Source: an uncultured Bacilli bacterium
Lineage (GTDB): Bacteria; Bacillota_I; Bacilli_A; RF39; UBA660
Direction: 5' to 3'
Assembly: GCA_934130485.1 (NCBI GenBank)
Contig: CAKOYE010000038.1
Location: 1-9,262 of the forward strand
Length of the DNA stretch: 9,262 nt
A program made the position numbers and the translations under genes. The notes beneath the pieces are model-generated. The model was given only the letters and a program-made list of their open reading frames with translations. It had not been told where the DNA came from and did no database searches. Each line of letters opens with the position of its first letter. The first letter of the stretch is position 1. Shown in pieces: positions 4,898 to 9,262 of this stretch.

Positions 4898-7012
4898 ATG
4901 AATGGACAAAATCCTTATCAAGAAAATTTAGAAGATGTATTGACTAAATATGGTAGAAACATTACTGATAGTGTTAAAGATGGTAAAGTTGATCCTGTAA
5001 TTGGTCGTGATGAAGAAATACGTAGTATTACTCGAATTTTATCTAGAAAAACAAAAAATAATCCGGTTTTAATCGGTGAACCAGGTGTTGGTAAGACAGC
5101 AATCGTAGAAGGACTTGCTCAAAGAATAATAAAGGGCGATGTACCAGCTAGTTTGAAGAATAAAACTATTTGGGAATTAGATATGGGTGCTTTAATAGCT
5201 GGAGCTAAATATCGTGGTGAATTTGAAGATAGATTAAAAGCAGTTTTAAAGAAAGTTAAGGAATCAGATGGTGAAATTATCATGTTTATTGATGAAATTC
5301 ATATGATTGTAGGCGCTGGTGCTCTAGAAGGAGCAATGGACGCAGGTAATATGTTAAAACCAATGTTAGCACGTGGTGAAATACATTGTATTGGTGCTAC
5401 AACATTAAATGAATATCGTAAATATATTGAAAAAGATGGTGCACTAGAAAGACGTTTTCAAAAAGTACAAGTTAGTGAACCAACCGTATTAGATACTATA
5501 ACTATATTACGTGGTTTGAAACAACGTTTTGAAGTTTATCACGGTGTCAATATTAAAGATAGTGCATTAGTAGCTGCAGCAACATTATCTGATAGATATA
5601 TAACAAGTCGTTTTTTACCAGATAAAGCAATTGATTTAGTTGATGAAGCATGTGCAACAATAAAGGTTCAAATGGACTCAGTTCCAGTACCACTTGATAC
5701 TTTAACAAGAAAAATTATGCGTTTAGAAGTTGAAAAAGAAGCTTTAAAAAAAGAACGTGATGATATTTCTAAAAATCGTTTACAGGAAATTGATAATGAA
5801 TTAAAAGACTTGAAAGCAAAAGAACAAGTTTTAAGAAAAGATTGGGAAGAAGAAAAGAAAATAAACGATCAAATAAGTAAAAAGAAAGAAGAAATAGAAT
5901 CATCAAGATTTAAACTTGAACAAGCAGAAAATAACTATGATTTAGAAACTGCTGCAAAATTAAGACATGGTGTAATTCCTAAATTGGAAAACGAATTAGA
6001 AGATCTTCGTAAAAGTGATCGCTCTGATATATTAAGTGATACTGTTGATGATGAAAGTATTGCGGCAATTATATCTAAATGGACTAATATTCCAATTAGT
6101 AAATTAGTTGGTAGCGAAAGAGAAAAATTACTGCATTTAGAAGAAAATATGAAAAAAAGAGTTAAGGGACAAGATGAAGCTTTAAAACTTGTTAGTGAAG
6201 CCATTATTCGTGCTCGTGCAGGTATAAAGGATCCAAATCGTCCAATCGGTTCATTTATATTCTTAGGACCAACTGGTGTAGGTAAAACCGAGGTTGCTAA
6301 AACTTTAGCATATGAACTTTTTGATGATGAAAGACATATGGTTCGTATTGATATGAGCGAATATATGGAAAGTCATTCAGTTTCTAGACTAGTTGGTGCA
6401 CCTCCTGGATATGTAGGATATGACGAGGGAGGACAACTAACAGAAGCAGTTAGAAGAAATCCTTATTGTATAGTTTTATTTGATGAAATAGAGAAAGCCC
6501 ATAAAGATGTATTTAATATTTTACTTCAGATTTTAGATGATGGTCGTATTACCGATTCACAAGGTAGAACAGTTGATTTTAAAAATACAATTATAATTAT
6601 GACATCTAATTTAGGAAGTGAATATATTCTAGAAAATAAAGAAAATTCAGGCGAATTAGTAATGAATGAACTAAGACATACATTCAAGCCAGAATTTATT
6701 AATCGTATCGATGAAATAATTGTATTTAATTCTTTAAAACAAGATGTAATATATGATATTTTAGATAAAATTATAAGTGATATTGAGAAACGTTTAAGTG
6801 ATAAGAAAATTAAATTGAACTTAACTGATAAAGCTAAAAAATATATTGTTGATTCAGCTTATGATTCTAGATATGGTGCAAGACCTATTAAAAGATTTGT
6901 ATCTAGAAATATTGAAACAATACTTGCTAATGAAATAATTAGTGGTAATATAAAATTTGATTCAACAGTTACATTCGATGTTGAGGACAATAATTTAATT
7001 ATAAAAAAATAG
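4898..7012 (+). CDS. clpB: ClpB disaggregase lacking the N-terminal domain
   Basis: Cytoplasmic hexameric AAA+ chaperone that pulls proteins out of aggregates together with DnaK. Domain 1 has Walker A GEPGVGKT (60-67), pore loop KYRG (105-108), Walker B FIDE (130-133) and arginine finger R185/R186. A ClpB-length coiled-coil M domain spans about 265-385. Domain 2 has GPTGVGKT (457-464), pore loop GYVG (504-507), Walker B LFDE (527-530) and sensor GARP (660-663). The long M domain and no visible ClpP-binding loop argue for ClpB, not ClpC. At 704 residues it lacks the approximately 145-residue Clp-N domain. The ATG, with AAAAGGAGG (4882-4890), lies just after the promoter, so no longer form is possible. 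It starts about where the short internal-start isoform of Escherichia coli ClpB does. Mycoplasma ClpB is similarly short. It is under CIRCE control. Confidence 0.95.
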   Translation: MNGQNPYQENLEDVLTKYGRNITDSVKDGKVDPVIGRDEEIRSITRILSRKTKNNPVLIGEPGVGKTAIVEGLAQRIIKGDVPASLKNKTIWELDMGALIAGAKYRGEFEDRLKAVLKKVKESDGEIIMFIDEIHMIVGAGALEGAMDAGNMLKPMLARGEIHCIGATTLNEYRKYIEKDGALERRFQKVQVSEPTVLDTITILRGLKQRFEVYHGVNIKDSALVAAATLSDRYITSRFLPDKAIDLVDEACATIKVQMDSVPVPLDTLTRKIMRLEVEKEALKKERDDISKNRLQEIDNELKDLKAKEQVLRKDWEEEKKINDQISKKKEEIESSRFKLEQAENNYDLETAAKLRHGVIPKLENELEDLRKSDRSDILSDTVDDESIAAIISKWTNIPISKLVGSEREKLLHLEENMKKRVKGQDEALKLVSEAIIRARAGIKDPNRPIGSFIFLGPTGVGKTEVAKTLAYELFDDERHMVRIDMSEYMESHSVSRLVGAPPGYVGYDEGGQLTEAVRRNPYCIVLFDEIEKAHKDVFNILLQILDDGRITDSQGRTVDFKNTIIIMTSNLGSEYILENKENSGELVMNELRHTFKPEFINRIDEIIVFNSLKQDVIYDILDKIISDIEKRLSDKKIKLNLTDKAKKYIVDSAYDSRYGARPIKRFVSRNIETILANEIISGNIKFDSTVTFDVEDNNLIIKK

Positions 7013-7036
7013 TCAAGATTATTCTTGATTATTTTT
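7003..7036. terminator. Bidirectional terminator between convergent genes
   Basis: TCAAGA (7013-7018), loop TTAT, TCTTGA (7023-7028), extended outward by G-U and A-T pairs. The plus strand continues into TTATTTTT (7029-7036). The minus strand continues into seven T residues (7009-7003). The clpB stop (7010-7012) and the minus-strand gene's stop (7019-7021) both lie inside the structure. Confidence 0.8.
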
Positions 7037-7621
7037 GTTTAAACTAAAAATTAAATTTTTAACTTTATTAATATTTACTCTAGTACTAATAATGTCAAAA
7101 TCATTATAAATGATTGCGTTAATATTTAAAGAATTGCAATCGTTTATTGTAAGGCATTGTTTGCAATAATTATCAACATTTAATTTTATAGATAACAATG
7201 TACTGAAATATAAAAATGTTTCTGATAAAACAAAATAATTATTAATATTTATAGATTCTTTTAAAACTTTTTGAAATTTATTTAAACAATTATACTCAAC
7301 GTCGTTGATTTCTTTTTGAATTGAGAAAGAATCCTCTAAATTCTTATCCTTATTTGAAATATTAAATAACAATCTTAATTTGTATATTAAAATATTATAT
7401 AATAAAGTTTTTTTGTTACTTCTTAGTGTGTTCCTTTCATCAGAAATAAAATCCAATAATTTCAAAACATTTTGTAAAAATATCAGATCAATATAATTCT
7501 TTTTTTCTAACCTATTTAAATTAGTCAGTACATTATTTTCATAATCTTTTAATCGAGTATATTGATTGAAAATATCCTCATTAATAAAACTTTTACAAAA
7601 ATTAAAATCCTCATTATTCAT
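7019..7621 (-). CDS. Unrecognised 200-residue helical protein
   Basis: I do not recognise this protein. It is rich in Asn, Leu, Ile and Lys and reads as almost entirely alpha-helical. There is no signal peptide and no convincing membrane helix, so it is probably cytoplasmic. A small cysteine cluster C153-x2-C156-x5-C162, within YCKQCLTINDC, could bind metal; C112 is a possible fourth ligand. The ATG is well supported by AAAAGGAG (7635-7628) six bases upstream. It lies 57 bases downstream of the XRE gene on the same strand, so the two are probably co-transcribed, although a weak separate promoter is also visible. It could be a partner or effector of the regulator, but nothing in the sequence demonstrates that. 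It converges on clpB with a six-base gap. Confidence 0.7.
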   Translation of the reverse strand: MNNEDFNFCKSFINEDIFNQYTRLKDYENNVLTNLNRLEKKNYIDLIFLQNVLKLLDFISDERNTLRSNKKTLLYNILIYKLRLLFNISNKDKNLEDSFSIQKEINDVEYNCLNKFQKVLKESININNYFVLSETFLYFSTLLSIKLNVDNYCKQCLTINDCNSLNINAIIYNDFDIISTRVNINKVKNLIFSLNKNNQE

Positions 7622-7642
7622 AGTAAACTCCTTTTGCCATAT

Positions 7643-7671
7643 ATATTAGCACTTATTTATAATGAATTCAA
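7643..7671 (-). promoter_or_regulatory. Possible internal promoter for the 200-residue gene
   Basis: On the minus strand TTGAAT (7671-7666), a 17-base spacer, and TAATAT (7648-7643). The start would fall near 7636, right at the ribosome binding site. Weak match in AT-rich DNA. Confidence 0.3.
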
Positions 7672-7678
7672 CAAAAAT

Positions 7679-7897
7679 TTAATCATTTTTTTCTACAGTA
7701 ATTAATTCACCAGGAGTACAGTCTAAATATTCACAAAATTCTTCAATATATTTAAAAGAAATTGAGTTAGTTTCACCACGTATAACTCTATTTAAATTAC
7801 GTGATGTCATATTCATTTTTTGACATAACCAGTATTTTGTTTTATTTTTTTTTGCAAGTAACTCAATAATATTAATTTTTATCAATAATATCACCAT
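7679..7897 (-). CDS. Small XRE-family (Cro/CI-type) transcription regulator
   Basis: A DNA-binding protein of at most 72 residues consisting only of a Cro/CI helix-turn-helix. The wording KTKYWLCQKMNMTSRNLNRV (19-38) covers helices 2 and 3, followed by FKYIEEFCEYLDCTPGELI (48-66), typical of stand-alone XRE proteins. The first codon choice is uncertain. The ATG at 7897 has no good upstream ribosome binding site, whereas a TTG at 7885 follows GGTGAT at suitable spacing. That TTG would give MIKINIIELL, the usual start for the family, and a 68-residue protein. It heads a probable two-gene unit with the 200-residue protein and is divergent from the surface-protein gene. Two direct repeats in the shared region are candidate binding sites. 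No phage or plasmid genes adjoin it. Confidence 0.88.
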   Translation of the reverse strand: MVILLIKINIIELLAKKNKTKYWLCQKMNMTSRNLNRVIRGETNSISFKYIEEFCEYLDCTPGELITVEKND

Positions 7898-7945
7898 CCA
7901 AATAAAATTTTACGCAATATGATAATCTCAAATAAGATATTTTTG

Positions 7946-7977
7946 TTACCTATAGTACTTGCATTACCTATATGACT
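7946..7977. repeat. Two 14-base direct repeats, candidate operator
   Basis: TTACCTATAGTACT (7946-7959) and TTACCTATATGACT (7964-7977) match at 12 of 14 positions and are 18 bases apart. They lie in the divergent xre/surface-protein region. The first ends at the -35 position, and the second fills the spacer of the plus-strand promoter. They could bind the adjacent XRE protein; that is inference from position. Confidence 0.55.
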
Positions 7978-7987
7978 ATGTTATACT
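7959..7987 (+). promoter_or_regulatory. Extended -10 promoter for the surface-protein gene
   Basis: TGTTATACT (7979-7987) is an extended -10 with box TATACT (7982-7987). A weak -35, TTGCAT (7959-7964), is 17 bases upstream. The start is predicted near 7994. Weak -35 plus overlapping repeats suggests regulated use. Confidence 0.55.
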
Positions 7988-7993
7988 GTAATT

Positions 7994-8117
7994 AAGATAG
8001 ATAGGAGTGATGTAGTAAGGAGTGAGTAATAAACTATTTTTATATTGTTCTTTTTTTTCATATATATGAGAAAAATGTCGAATAATAATTGCTATTTTTT
8101 TTGAATGGAGGTTAAGT
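7994..8117 (+). other. Long untranslated leader of the surface-protein gene
   Basis: About 124 bases separate the predicted start from the ATG, much longer than other leaders in this window. It holds two GGAGTGA copies (8004-8010, 8019-8025), the first followed directly by ATG-TAG-TAA. It also holds two T8 runs (8051-8058, 8095-8102) and a nine-codon ATG frame (8075-8104) without a good ribosome binding site. I see no known riboswitch and no stable hairpin. The gene's own site is GGAGGT (8107-8112), five bases from the ATG. Confidence 0.4.
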
Positions 8118-9239
8118 ATGAAGAAAGTTTTAATGAGTGGTCTTGCTTTATTTACCTTATTTAGTGGTTTTAATAATGTTAAGGCAGAAGAAAATTATAC
8201 TATTTACAATGTTGGTGATAGTATAACATTAGTTGATGGAACAAAATGGCATGTTATTTCTTATAGTGGTAGTGATAGTAACGAATTAACGCTATTTAGT
8301 GATTATTTTGTAAAAACAGATGGAACTCAATATCAAAGTTGGGATTTAAAATGGCTTGATAATGATTTTGGCTTGAATAAAGAATATTTTGGCAAATTCG
8401 ATGATGGTAGTAGAAATAATTTAAATAATACATTTTGTTCAGCAGATAATGATTACAATGGTGAAAAACTTTATTGTAATGCATATTCAAAAGTAGATGG
8501 AACTTTAACAAAAGGTAAATTATCTGGAACAGTTAGTGAGGATAGTTATATAAAAAAATATGTTGATACAAAATTTTTACCTAATTTTATTAACAATTTA
8601 AATAATAACAAGGGTTTAACATCAACAATCAATGCAAGGTTAATAACAATAGACGAGATTGCAAGTATAGAACAATTAAGTTTATCTGAGAAAAATATAT
8701 TAAATTATAAATCATTAACCACAGAAGAAGGAAGTTTAAAATCATTAGCTAAAATAAATACAGATTGGTTAAAGTCATATAGTACCGATAAATCTGTTCC
8801 AATTTCAGGATATTATACTATGAGTTCTGTATTTATTGACGATAGTGCTGATTCTAATAGAAGCAGTAATTCATTCTATGTCTATGCCATAGCTGGAGAT
8901 AATATATATGCAACGGACATATTAGGTGGGGTATTTTATACTAATATTGTCGGAATCGTTGGTGGTTCTATTGGTGTTCGTCCTGTTGTAACACTAAATA
9001 AAGCAAATGTAGCAGGTTCTAAAGAATATGAAGAATTGAATAGTAATACAAACAATAATACAGACAACAATCAAACTACAACAACAGTAGTTAATAATAA
9101 TTCAACAACTACGACAAAATTTAATGTAGAAAATCCAAAAACTGCAGATACAGGTAACAATCTATATATAATAATAGGTGTTATTGCACTTGTAGGCATT
9201 ACTGGATTAGGTGTAAAACTTGCTACATCTAAAAAATAA
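8118..9239 (+). CDS. Secreted surface protein, DUF6273-like, with sortase-like tail
   Basis: A 373-residue exported protein of unknown role. Residues 1-23 form a signal peptide (MKK, hydrophobic core, VKA before EE). The mature part opens with VGDSITLVDGTKWHVISYS (32-50) and closes with GVRPVVTLN (286-294), the two ends typical of DUF6273-like surface domains. An Asn/Thr-rich linker (about 308-334) should span the wall. The C terminus carries NPKTADTG (339-346), a membrane helix (about 349-368) and the tail TSKK, i.e. the layout of a sortase substrate with a non-LPXTG motif. Cysteines C107 and C120 could form a disulphide. It has its own promoter, a long leader and candidate XRE sites. No sortase gene is present here. 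No terminator is visible before the window ends at 9262. The surface location is solid; DUF6273 is a motif-level call. Confidence 0.82.
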   Translation: MKKVLMSGLALFTLFSGFNNVKAEENYTIYNVGDSITLVDGTKWHVISYSGSDSNELTLFSDYFVKTDGTQYQSWDLKWLDNDFGLNKEYFGKFDDGSRNNLNNTFCSADNDYNGEKLYCNAYSKVDGTLTKGKLSGTVSEDSYIKKYVDTKFLPNFINNLNNNKGLTSTINARLITIDEIASIEQLSLSEKNILNYKSLTTEEGSLKSLAKINTDWLKSYSTDKSVPISGYYTMSSVFIDDSADSNRSSNSFYVYAIAGDNIYATDILGGVFYTNIVGIVGGSIGVRPVVTLNKANVAGSKEYEELNSNTNNNTDNNQTTTTVVNNNSTTTTKFNVENPKTADTGNNLYIIIGVIALVGITGLGVKLATSKK

Positions 9240-9262
9240 TAATTAATAAGTTTGTATGTAAG

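Noticed and set aside
5935..6204. 89-codon minus-strand open frame inside clpB
   Set aside because: It lies wholly opposite the conserved M-domain and domain 2 start of clpB, has a Ser/Leu-rich composition typical of antisense shadow, and no ribosome binding site that I can see.
4898..7012. ClpC rather than ClpB
   Set aside because: The M domain is ClpB length and wording ([18 protein letters not shown]), and I see no ClpP-binding loop in the second AAA+ domain.
7646..7672. TTAGCACTT upstream of the 200-residue gene as a second CIRCE
   Set aside because: Only one half-site matches; the bases nine positions on (GAATTCAAC) do not resemble GAGTGCTAA.
8075..8104. Nine-codon leader peptide before the surface-protein gene
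   Set aside because: Only a weak GAGAAAA precedes the ATG, and there is no codon bias or paired terminator hairpin to suggest attenuation.
8296..8511. 71-codon minus-strand open frame inside the surface-protein gene
   Set aside because: Its composition (His, Tyr, Asn repeats) is what antisense of an Asn/Asp-rich gene gives, and the plus-strand gene is well supported.
66..9239. Absence of TGA stop codons as a sign of an altered genetic code
   Set aside because: All nine genes end in TAA or TAG, but nine is too few in AT-rich DNA to be significant, and tryptophan is always TGG with no in-frame TGA.

Overview
The window is very AT-rich chromosomal DNA (by eye well under 30% G+C) with Bacillota-type signals throughout: near-consensus TTGACA/TATAAT promoters, AGGAGG-like ribosome binding sites, short T-tailed hairpin terminators, a CIRCE element in front of clpB, and a Gram-positive surface protein with a sortase-like tail. 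All visible tryptophans are TGG and every ORF reads through in the standard code, so this is not a TGA=Trp mycoplasma. The short ClpB, small genes and low G+C fit an uncultured gut-type Bacilli/Clostridia or a walled relative of the Mollicutes. That placement is inference; no rRNA is present. I found no tRNA, rRNA, CRISPR array or transposon.

Layout. 1-460: a DUF4234 membrane protein with its own promoter and terminator. 457-2175: glutamyl-tRNA synthetase (gltX), a stand-alone unit ending in a tight terminator. 2211-3806: a 64-residue two-helix membrane protein and a membrane-anchored protein with a muramidase/glucosaminidase-like C-terminal domain, each with its own TTGACA promoter. 3909-4801: a Fic-fold protein whose catalytic histidine is replaced by glutamine. 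4802-7012: a CIRCE/promoter/hairpin control region and a ClpB disaggregase lacking the N-terminal domain. 7019-7897 (minus strand): a small XRE regulator followed by an unrecognised 200-residue helical protein, converging on clpB through a shared bidirectional terminator. 7898-8117: a divergent control region with two 14-base direct repeats lying over an extended -10 promoter. 8118-9239: a secreted, cell-wall-anchored-type surface protein. The longest stretch without a gene is about 220 bases, so there is no large unexplained gap.

How the parts relate. Most plus-strand genes look like independent transcription units rather than one operon. The clearest regulation is heat-shock control of clpB by an HrcA-type repressor at CIRCE. 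The second regulatory candidate is XRE acting on the tandem repeats in front of the surface-protein gene. The most unusual items are the Fic variant (HPFxxGNGR changed to QPFNDGNTR), the XRE plus unknown-protein pair with its repeats, and the membrane muramidase with a large cytoplasmic N-terminal part. I do not see convincing evidence for a complete new defence or mobile system here.
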